This document shows positions 19,147 to 31,020 of a DNA stretch of 64,000 nucleotides, piece by piece. Within the stretch, counting starts at the first letter, position 1; each line of letters starts with the position of its first letter. The notes beneath the pieces were generated by a model. The model searched no databases, was not told the DNA's origin, and saw only the letters and a list, made by a program, of their open reading frames with translations. This DNA is from Candidatus Mesenet endosymbiont of Phosphuga atrata (GTDB taxonomy: Bacteria; Pseudomonadota; Alphaproteobacteria; Rickettsiales; Anaplasmataceae): positions 1,054,001 to 1,118,000 of the forward strand of contig NZ_OZ026541.1 in NCBI RefSeq assembly GCF_964020175.1. The letters are read 5' to 3'. The position numbers were made by a program, and so were the translations under genes.

Positions 19147-19278
19147 CAATATTTTAGAGCATTAGATAGAAAATGTAGATAAATTATTATAAAGTTAGCA
19201 TATTCTTTATTTTTTACTTGTAACATATAGCATTATTTAGTACTTAGTTAAATTAAGATATTAATAATTTAAAATTTA

Positions 19279-19962
19279 ATGTTAAAAAATAGTGATTATC
19301 AAAGGGGGCATAGAAAGAGATTAAGAAAAAAATGTATATTAGGTAAAGGTCAACCTCTGCTCGATTATGAGATCTTAGAATTAATATTGTACTCAGCTTA
19401 TCAAAGGATTGACGTAAAACCGATAGCGAGAAAATTAATGAAGCGATTTGGTAGTTTCGCAGGTGTTTTTAATGCTGATATAGATGATTTGAAGGATGTT
19501 GAAATGGTAGGTGATTCGGCGGTAGCTGTTATTCTGTGTGTTAAAGAAGCTTTAACTAGAATACTTAAAGAAGACATAAAAGAGCTCCCTATAGTTAATA
19601 ATTCACAAAAGCTAGTTAACTATTTAAAAGTTAGCATAGGGCAGGCAAATAAGGAAAAATCTCGTATTATTTACATGAATAAAAAATGTAGAGTTATTGC
19701 TGATGATCTTCAAGACATTGGCACAGTAGATCAAACGCCATTATACGTTAGGGAAGTAATAAAGAGAGCTCTAGCGATAGGTGCATCTTCGATTGTTTTA
19801 TCTCACAATCATCCAAGTGGTGATGGGCATCCATCAAGTGGAGATATAGCAATTACAAAACAGTTAAATTATGCTTGTCATAGTATGGATATAACTTTAA
19901 TTGATCATATAATAATTACTGCACGGGATTATTTTAGTTTTAAAGAAAAAGGGCTGCTTTAA
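19279..19962 (+). CDS. radC: RadC family protein (JAMM/MPN+ domain)
   Basis: A 227-residue RadC protein. The N-terminal helix-hairpin-helix region (LDYEILELILYSAYQRIDVK, FGSFAGVFNADIDDLKDV) precedes a JAMM metal site: VLSHNHPSGDGHPSSGDIAI supplies the H-x-H and downstream D. Regular RadC length. The precise activity is not settled; relatives of JAMM proteases bind zinc. This is the intact copy; two decayed relatives lie at 10868 and 11958. Confidence 0.93.
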   Translation: MLKNSDYQRGHRKRLRKKCILGKGQPLLDYEILELILYSAYQRIDVKPIARKLMKRFGSFAGVFNADIDDLKDVEMVGDSAVAVILCVKEALTRILKEDIKELPIVNNSQKLVNYLKVSIGQANKEKSRIIYMNKKCRVIADDLQDIGTVDQTPLYVREVIKRALAIGASSIVLSHNHPSGDGHPSSGDIAITKQLNYACHSMDITLIDHIIITARDYFSFKEKGLL

Positions 19963-20025
19963 CTGTATTAATTTATTGACTGTTAATGATAGCTCTTTCA
20001 GAATAAGCTTGAAATGGAGAGAAAA

Positions 20026-20574
20026 ATGTCTATACTACCTATCATTATTGCTCCTGATGATAGATTGCATCTTTGTTCTGAAGAAGTGATGGAAGTTAAT
20101 GATGAAGTTAAGCGATTAGTTGATGACATGTTTGAGACTATGTATCATGAAGGTGGTCTTGGCTTAGCTGCAGTGCAAATTGGAGTGCATAAGCGAATCT
20201 TCATTGCTGATGTGCCTGAAGAATATGATAATTTGGAAAATAGAGTAGATGGTTATAGCTCAACAGGTGGACCTTTTTGCATTATTAATCCGCAAATTAT
20301 TGAACTTTCTGATGAATCAATCTTATTAAATGAAGGGTGTTTGTCTGTTCCTGAACAGAGAAATGAAATTAGCCGTCCTAAGTATTTGACTTTAAAATAT
20401 CTTGATTACTATGGTAAGAAGCAAATAGTAAAAGCTCAAGGGTGGCTTGCAAGATGCTTTCAGCATGAAGTTGATCATTTAAATGGTATTTTATACTTTA
20501 AGTACCTATCAAAAATAAAATATGATATGGCAGTAAAGAAAGCTCAAAAAATTAAAAGGTATTATAAACAATAA
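20026..20574 (+). CDS. def: Peptide deformylase
   Basis: A metalloenzyme that removes the formyl group from new proteins. All three motifs are present: GLGLAAVQIGV, NEGCLSVPEQ (Cys metal ligand) and QHEVDHLNG (two His ligands and catalytic Glu). The ATG at 20026 is preferred because GGAGAG lies 5-10 bases upstream and gives MSILPIIIAPDDRL, the usual N-terminus; an in-frame ATG at 20014 would add four residues. Six bp separate it from the glycosylase gene, suggesting co-transcription. Confidence 0.95.
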   Translation: MSILPIIIAPDDRLHLCSEEVMEVNDEVKRLVDDMFETMYHEGGLGLAAVQIGVHKRIFIADVPEEYDNLENRVDGYSSTGGPFCIINPQIIELSDESILLNEGCLSVPEQRNEISRPKYLTLKYLDYYGKKQIVKAQGWLARCFQHEVDHLNGILYFKYLSKIKYDMAVKKAQKIKRYYKQ

Positions 20575-20579
20575 ATGAT

Positions 20580-21320
20580 ATGAATGATAAAGATTTAGAG
20601 TTGTTAAAATTTTACCGAGACTCGGGTATTGATTATGTCCTAGAGGATGAAAAGCAGATGAAAGAAGAAGAGAAAGTGATGGAACATAAGCATATGCTAC
20701 CGAGTGATTGGGTAGTGGAGGCAAAAAAAATAGCAGGTAGATGTACTAGTGTTGAAGAACTAAAAAAAGCAGTAGAATCATTTAATGGTTGTGAAGTGAA
20801 GGCAATGGCAACCAATACAGTTTTTGCTGACGGTAATCCACAGGCAAAAATCATGCTTATAGGAGAAGCACCTGGCATGAATGAAGATTTAAAAGGCATA
20901 CCTTTTTGTGGTGCTAGTGGTGATTTGCTTGATAAAATGTTAGCTGCAATTGAGCTTGATCGCACTAAAGTTTACATAAGCAATACTATGTTTTGGCGTC
21001 CCCCTGGTAACCGCCGGCCAACAGATTTAGAGCTTGAAATGTGTCAGCCGTTTGTCGAGAAACATATTGCACTTGTGCTACCTAAGATCCTGGTATTAGT
21101 TGGTGGTACAGCAACTTATAGCTTACTTGATCAAACTAAGAGTATATCAAGGCTTAGAGGGCAATTTCACACATACACTAATCAATATTTGGATATGGAA
21201 ATTACAACTGCAGTAATATTTCACCCAGCATATCTTCTTCGTCAACCTATGCAAAAACGCTTAGCATGGCAAGATTTAAAACAGATTAAGGAATATGTTG
21301 ATAGTAACATAGCTCCCTAA
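20580..21320 (+). CDS. Uracil-DNA glycosylase, family 4
   Basis: A 246-residue protein. The central domain has the uracil-recognition motif MLIGEAPGMNEDLKGIPFCG, SGDLLDKMLAAI, ISNTMFWRPPGNRRPTDLE and the C-terminal IFHPAYLLRQP, as in alphaproteobacterial family 4 enzymes. These excise uracil from DNA and often hold an Fe-S cluster. The start at 20580 overlaps nothing and lies 5 bp after def. Confidence 0.92.
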   Translation: MNDKDLELLKFYRDSGIDYVLEDEKQMKEEEKVMEHKHMLPSDWVVEAKKIAGRCTSVEELKKAVESFNGCEVKAMATNTVFADGNPQAKIMLIGEAPGMNEDLKGIPFCGASGDLLDKMLAAIELDRTKVYISNTMFWRPPGNRRPTDLELEMCQPFVEKHIALVLPKILVLVGGTATYSLLDQTKSISRLRGQFHTYTNQYLDMEITTAVIFHPAYLLRQPMQKRLAWQDLKQIKEYVDSNIAP

Positions 21321-21482
21321 ATTCTTTTAGGAGTGTGGCAGAAAAAACTATAAAACAAGCATAGTCATTAAAATAATATAAAGTATGCTTATTAATATAT
21401 TCATAGAATATGAATTAAAATTTACTTGATAAAAGTAAAAATATAATGTATTAATAACATTGATATATTAATCTAAACTAAT

Positions 21483-22586
21483 ATGCTAGCAATAGTAAAT
21501 ATGCCAGCCAATAGACAAAAAATTAAAAAAATTCTGTTGACTCCTGCAGGATATTTAGTGGTGAGCTTATTAGTAGTACTTTTCATAGTGCCTGTCATTC
21601 TTGTTGTGGTGTTTGGCTTAATCTTGAAGGCAATATCTAAGCTAATACTCTCTTGCAGGTATTAAAATACTACCACAATGGCTAGGGAAGATAATTGGAG
21701 AAGATGGAGTAGATCAACAACACTTAGGGCCAGTAACTGAAAGAGAGAGAATAATTCTACAATGCCTCAGGCAAATAGTAGATAATAGAGGAGTGGAACG
21801 TGTTCCGCAGACAACACACGATACTGACGTGAACTATGCAGTCAATTTCAATGTTCAAAAGCTAAGAGAAAACTATGGTGAACCTGATGCTGAAGATGAG
21901 TCGATAACACAAATAGAAGATTTTATTAATCAGATGGAGTGCGTAGCAGATGATGCACAAAAAGATATAAATAGTATCAACTCACAAAAAGTGAGAAAAA
22001 ACATGCACTTGATTGTTTTCAGCACATAAAAAATAATCCTGATCAACGTGATGGAAGTGAGTTGACAGTGAAGCAGCTTTTAACTTTAGTTTGGAAAGCT
22101 TGTAATGATGAAAATAAAGAAAGTGCTGATCCTGGTACAGATATTAATGAACGCATATTGCAAAGAAAATTCCAGCTAGTTAAACAGTTAATAGAATCAC
22201 AAACTGAATATGGAGTATATAATGGTCGTGGTGCAAATGCATGCTTTACTGGTGCATTCAATAGTATTACTTCTTCCTTGTATGGCTTTGAAGAATTCTC
22301 CTTCTTGCAAAAATTAGATAAGGATACTGCAAGGATAATATTTAGTGGTGAGCTGCAAAATAGAGGAGAAAACTTATTTAATCAACTTTCTAATGATGAT
22401 GATAAAAAAGCAGTTGCAACAGCTTTAAGTAATGTTTCTGTTACAAATTTCGTTTTAGAATATATAGAGTCATTTAAAGCACACAGTGCACGTGCAGTTT
22501 TAGGTGATAAAGAATGTAATAAGTTGGTTAAAGATCATCTTGAAAATCTTCAACACTCAGAAGTAGTATCACCTTTTGTTTCCTAA
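21483..22586 (+). pseudogene. Unknown membrane-anchored protein split by two frameshifts
   Basis: Three consecutive open pieces join into one ~365-residue protein if two frameshifts are repaired. The first (21483-21665) has a strong hydrophobic segment, LVVSLLVVLFIVPVILVVVF. The frame changes near 21658 to GIKILPQWLGKIIGEDGVDQ and the piece ending at 22029. It changes again near 22005, giving HALDCFQHIKNNPDQ and the last piece (22062-22586) with LLTLVWKACNDEN and KFQLVKQLIESQTEYG. I recognise no enzyme family; the last part looks like an all-helical domain. It could also be three small genes. Repeat element A lies just downstream. Confidence 0.6.
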
Positions 22587-22718
22587 ACAATCACTTCGTA
22601 TCTATTTAGGTTTAGGAAATGATAGATTTAAAAAGAAACTAAAAAATTTTTAAAAAAATAATAAAATTCTGCCAATTTTCTGCTTCCATGGTTGTGAATG
22701 TATATGATATAAAGAGAA

Positions 22719-23014
22719 TGCCAATCTGGAGAGATCAAGGCTGTAGAGGCGGCCTTTAAAGTGGCAGATGTATAGGAAAAAAAGATCTGAATATATTGAA
22801 TAGGATCTTTGGCGACCTACTGAATAGTTTTAGCTATTTTAGGCTCTTTTGCCTAGAGTAAGGGTTGATATCCTTATAGTTATATGCCTTAAAACATACG
22901 ACTATAGCGCTTCCAATTATCAATTGGTAGTCCTTTCATGGTGGGAATCCGTGAAAAGGGCTAAAAACGCTCCTCTCTCTGATGTTGTACACGTGCTTTT
23001 TCTCCAGATTGGCA
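22719..23014. repeat. Structured repeat element, copy A (candidate non-coding RNA or MITE)
   Basis: Bounded by the inverted repeat TGCCAATCTGGAGA (22719-22732) and TCTCCAGATTGGCA (23001-23014). The outer blocks match copy B at 59360-59653 almost base for base, while ~45 bp in the centre differ. Internal hairpins include AAAGATC/GATCTTT near 22780-22810, TAGGC/GCCTA at 22840-22855, and CCAATT/AATTGG near 22912-22926. Similarity continues ~75 bp to the left, including a TATGAT box at 22703-22708. To the right it continues to AGGAG-TATGAGATG at 23128-23141. The 97-residue frame crossing it is not credible because copy B does not conserve it in the variable part. Confidence 0.8.
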
Positions 23015-23175
23015 CTAAATCAACAATAGGTCGGAAAAGGTTGAAAGATAAGATCAAAATAAATAATGATTCAGAGAATTATATAACAACTACTTATGAA
23101 TATTTTAAATTCTTTCTTTTTTATTATAGGAGTATGAGATGAGATAAATTTTGGATTCTGCATATAAATTTGCAT

Positions 23176-23823
23176 TTATTTCTGGCTACTTTTATTCCAA
23201 TCTTGCAGAAAACTTGATAAACCACTATCAGTTAGAGGATGGCTAAACAATTGTCTTAATACTTTTGCTGGCATTGTTACAGCATCAGCACCAAGTTTTG
23301 CTGCCTCAACCACATGAACTGGGCTGCGTACTGATGCAACGAGTATTTTAGTGTTAAAGCTATCATAGTTACTATACACAGTAGCAATATCTTCTATCAA
23401 AGAAAGACCATCAAAACTTAAATCATCCAAACGCCCAATAAATGGGGAAATAAAATATGCACCTGCTTTAGCAGCTAAAATAGCTTGTGCGACAGAAAAA
23501 CACAATGTAATATTCACTTTAATTTTATGCTTTTCTGATAAAACTTTGCATGCATGCAAGCCATCATAAGTAAGTGGCAATTTAACAACAACATTCTTGG
23601 CTATTTTTGCTAACTTCAGTCCTTCTTCTATCATTTTGTCGCAGTCAGTTGCAGTAACCTGAGCACTCACTGGTCCTTTCACTGCTAAACAGATCTCAGC
23701 AATTAATGTATCACTCTTTTTTTCAGACTTTGCAATCAGTGATGGGTTTGTAGTAATACCATCAATAAATTCACTTAAATCCTTTATTTCATTTAGATCT
23801 GTACTATCAAGAAAAAATTCCAT
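23176..23823 (-). CDS. tal: Transaldolase family protein (TalC/fructose-6-phosphate aldolase type)
   Basis: A 215-residue short-type transaldolase. It begins [19 protein letters not shown] and has [13 protein letters not shown], the Schiff-base Lys in [32 protein letters not shown] and [10 protein letters not shown]. It transfers dihydroxyacetone units in the non-oxidative pentose phosphate pathway. It lies 2 bp after atpC on the same strand, so the three genes atpD-atpC-tal are probably co-transcribed. Confidence 0.92.
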   Translation of the reverse strand: MEFFLDSTDLNEIKDLSEFIDGITTNPSLIAKSEKKSDTLIAEICLAVKGPVSAQVTATDCDKMIEEGLKLAKIAKNVVVKLPLTYDGLHACKVLSEKHKIKVNITLCFSVAQAILAAKAGAYFISPFIGRLDDLSFDGLSLIEDIATVYSNYDSFNTKILVASVRSPVHVVEAAKLGADAVTMPAKVLRQLFSHPLTDSGLSSFLQDWNKSSQK

Positions 23824-23825
23824 AC

Positions 23826-25656
<1,831 letters not shown>

Positions 25657-25683
25657 TTATGGAGCTATTTTGCAATAATAAAT

Positions 25684-26772
25684 TTAATAAATTCTTTTTA
25701 TTATAAATAAAGCAATGGCATTAAGTGACCAAGTGATAACAAAAAGTGTTAAACTGAGAGCATAAGCAGCTAAAGTTTGTATGCTGTTAAAATCTTGATC
25801 ACCTGTAAGCAATGTAGCAATTTGCACAGTAACAGTGGTAACAGAACGTAAAGGATTAAAGGTTAGTTGAGCATTTATTCCAACTGTCATTAAAACAATC
25901 ATTGTCTCACCAATTGCTCTTGAAATAGCTAACAATATTGAACTGATTATTGCAGGAAAAGCATAAGGCAACGTTATGTGCCAAATAGTTTCTGCTGAAG
26001 TTGCACCAAGCGCCATAAATCCATATCGCAAAGATTTTGGTACAGATCTTATTGCATCTTCCATCAAAGAAGTAACAAAAGGAAAAATCATTATTCCAAT
26101 AGCAATACCTGCTACTAAGGCATTTTCTGATTGTATACTAAGTCCAGTAAGCTCAGCTAATTTTTTTATAAATGGTGATAAAAAAATCACAGCAAAGTAC
26201 CCATACACAATAGTTGGTATTGCAGATAAAATTTCCAATGTCATATTAATCACATAGCGCACTCTCTTATTTGCATATTCACCAATATACACAGCAGAAA
26301 ATAAGCCAGCAGGTACTGCAACTAAAATTGCAATTACTGTAACTAATAGAGTACCGACTAATAAAGGAATAATTCCAAAATCATTAGCTATATTATCATC
26401 AAATATAGTTGCATTATGATTCCAGTTAGAACTGAACAAGAACTTTGATATTGGTACTTCATTGAAAAATACAAGAGATTGAAAAAAAATAGAAGATAAT
26501 ATGCACAGTGTTACAGAAAAAGATATTGCTATTGTAAAAAACAATAAATATTTTAATATTTTGTGTTTTTTATCTATTACAATTAGAGAGAGAAACAATA
26601 TAAAAATAAAGCAAACCAGATTATAGTGACTGCTATACAAAAAAAGCATTAAAGAAAAACATGTAAGCAACAAAGTAAATAAGCAATGAAGCCTAGCTTT
26701 ATTAGTACAAATTACCTTCTTACAAAAAAATAGGCTATAGGAAAGTAAAAAGATAAGAAAAAACATTATCAT
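25684..26772 (-). CDS. pstC: Phosphate ABC transporter permease PstC
   Basis: A 362-residue inner-membrane protein. It has hydrophobic N-terminal segments and then the permease domain FGIIPLLVGTLLVTVIAILV, SAIPTIVYGYFAVIFLSP, and the ATPase-coupling loop ALGATSAETIWHITLP followed by RAIGETMIVLM. The ending ...GETM rather than ...GETAPLL favours PstC over PstA. It would pair with PstA and PstB and take phosphate from PstS (39170-40198). It is 57 bp from atpD on the same strand. Confidence 0.85.
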   Translation of the reverse strand: MIMFFLIFLLSYSLFFCKKVICTNKARLHCLFTLLLTCFSLMLFLYSSHYNLVCFIFILFLSLIVIDKKHKILKYLLFFTIAISFSVTLCILSSIFFQSLVFFNEVPISKFLFSSNWNHNATIFDDNIANDFGIIPLLVGTLLVTVIAILVAVPAGLFSAVYIGEYANKRVRYVINMTLEILSAIPTIVYGYFAVIFLSPFIKKLAELTGLSIQSENALVAGIAIGIMIFPFVTSLMEDAIRSVPKSLRYGFMALGATSAETIWHITLPYAFPAIISSILLAISRAIGETMIVLMTVGINAQLTFNPLRSVTTVTVQIATLLTGDQDFNSIQTLAAYALSLTLFVITWSLNAIALFIIKRIY

Positions 26773-26937
26773 AAATTAAATATTTTAACTTAAATAAGTT
26801 TATCAGATTTGCTAAAAAGATTAAACTAAAGAAATAAAAATCAGGTTTACATTTGCTAATACTTTCATTCTAAACAAACTAGTTGACAATATCAATGTCA
26901 TATAACTTAATTTAATTAATATAAAATTTTTTGTAAA

Positions 26938-27072
26938 ATGAAGAGGACATATCAACCAAGCAATATAGTAAGGAAGCGTAGACATGGTTTTCGTGCAAGA
27001 ATGTTATCTAAGTGGGGAAGAAAAATCTTAAATAGAAGACGTGCTCAAAAACGCAAAGTTTTATGCGCATGA
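26938..27072 (+). CDS. rpmH: 50S ribosomal protein L34
   Basis: A 44-residue basic protein beginning [20 protein letters not shown], the invariant L34 N-terminus, then [19 protein letters not shown]. Too short for routine ORF lists. It overlaps the rnpA start in a different frame, a common arrangement near bacterial origins. Confidence 0.96.
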   Translation: MKRTYQPSNIVRKRRHGFRARMLSKWGRKILNRRRAQKRKVLCA

Positions 27073-27415
27073 AAAAGTTACTTATCATAAAAAAAAAGAT
27101 TTTTTATTCGCGTTAAAGAATTATTTATTCGCAAATTCAAATTATTTATCATTACGAGTTATAAAAGAAAGCAAAGTGGATTATTCTAACACTGCCAGAG
27201 TTGGGTTTATTGTTAGTAGAAAATCAGGAAATGCTGTTCAGAGAAATAAAATAAAAAGGTATTTTCGTATAATTTCAAGGAATATCATTATTCAAAATGC
27301 AAAGTGTGGTTATTATTACATTCTACTAGCTAATAAAAATAGTATAAAAGCTAATCTTCAAATCTTAAAGAAAGATTTAATTTTTTGTTTAAATAAACTG
27401 AAAATGCACATTTAA
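27041..27415 (+). CDS. rnpA: Ribonuclease P protein component
   Basis: A 124-residue basic protein, slightly long for the family. The signature RNR-like motif is [20 protein letters not shown] followed by KRYFR, and the N-terminal [14 protein letters not shown] contacts pre-tRNA leaders. The start is GTG at 27041 inside rpmH, giving a 32-bp overlap. It assists the RNase P RNA in 5' tRNA maturation. Confidence 0.93.
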   Translation: MLKNAKFYAHEKVTYHKKKDFLFALKNYLFANSNYLSLRVIKESKVDYSNTARVGFIVSRKSGNAVQRNKIKRYFRIISRNIIIQNAKCGYYYILLANKNSIKANLQILKKDLIFCLNKLKMHI

Positions 27416-27494
27416 ATTAATAAAAGTTTAATATTTACAGCTAAATAAATTATGGTAAAATTGGCTATGCTTTATCATAATAATTAATATATTC

Positions 27495-27764
27495 ATGTTT
27501 GAAACAATATTCAATCTCATAAAGTTTTATAGCAAAAGTGTAAGATCTAGTAAAGGAAAGCAATTAATCAAAGCAATCAAAAAAGATGTTACTTCAGCAT
27601 ATAATCAAAATTTATTCATATTAGATTTATTTAATATGCATAGCAAGATAGATAATCATATTGGCAAAATCTTAAAAATAGAAAGAATATCAACAAAGGA
27701 ACAGCCTAACTTAAAATTAGAAAAAATCAATATAACTGAAAAAGGGAAAGAAATAACAAGGTAA
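27495..27764 (+). CDS. Hypothetical protein, 89 aa
   Basis: A small basic, helical protein beginning MFETIFNLIKFYSKSVRSSK with no domain I recognise. It has no signal peptide or strong membrane segment. It follows rnpA by 79 bp and converges on the 5S rRNA gene 11 bp downstream. It could be a real small gene or a chance frame. Confidence 0.45.
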   Translation: MFETIFNLIKFYSKSVRSSKGKQLIKAIKKDVTSAYNQNLFILDLFNMHSKIDNHIGKILKIERISTKEQPNLKLEKINITEKGKEITR

Positions 27765-27775
27765 GTATTTTAGTA

Positions 27776-27888
27776 AGCCTGGCAGCGACCTGCTCTCCCC
27801 TTATACAGAGTACCATAGGCGCTGAAAAGTTTCACTTCTAAGTTCGAAATGTAATTAGGTGTTTCATTTTCGCTATAACCACCAGACC
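27776..27888 (-). rRNA. rrf: 5S ribosomal RNA
   Basis: The minus strand reads GTCTGGTGGTTATAGCG at the 5' end and GGAGAGCAGGTCGCTGCCAG near the 3' end. GTCTGG pairs with CCAGGC to close helix I, and the loop motif ATTTCGAACTTAGAAGTGAA is typical. It lies just downstream of the 23S gene on the same strand. End positions are estimated to within a few bases. Confidence 0.92.
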
Positions 27889-27944
27889 AATTAAAATATC
27901 ACAAAAACTTAATTCTACATATACTTACATATGCAAGACAAATA

Positions 27945-30735
<2,791 letters not shown>

Positions 30736-30870
30736 CATATGTAACATATATGTAGAATTAAATATTTGCATTATAATTCTAATTGAATTGAGATTAATTA
30801 TTAATCTCTACCATTAATTTCTTATACTTTTCAAACATCTATACTTAAGCAAAACTTAAGCTGTAATTTC

Positions 30871-30899
30871 AGTATTAAATATTAGGAAAATAATGTCAA
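30871..30899 (-). promoter_or_regulatory. Promoter of the 23S-5S rRNA unit
   Basis: On the minus strand, TTGACA (30894-30899), a 17-bp spacer and AATACT (30871-30876) form a good sigma-70-type promoter. Transcription would start near 30864, ~130 bp before mature 23S. The rest of 30736-31020 holds no gene. Confidence 0.7.
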
Positions 30900-31020
30900 T
30901 ACTTTATTTAAAAATTTATAACTATTTAAAATCGCAGAATAATATTCTCTAACATGAAGATTTATTGACGATTAAAGAATTTGGCAGTTTATTACTTACA
31001 AGCATTCTATTTATGTATAT

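Noticed and set aside
22719-23014. Retron, group II intron, tmRNA or RNase P RNA as an explanation of the repeat
   Set aside because: No reverse transcriptase nearby, no domain V-like or GTGYG intron end, and none of the invariant tmRNA, SRP or RNase P sequence blocks.
22849-23142. 97-codon frame across repeat A, and a 79-codon frame across repeat B (59515-59754)
   Set aside because: The shared peptide comes from the conserved DNA block; starts, ends and the variable part do not conserve a frame, and the DNA shows base-pair compensation instead of codon-type change.
25976-26257. Plus-strand frame inside pstC
   Set aside because: Shadow of the permease gene with no independent support.
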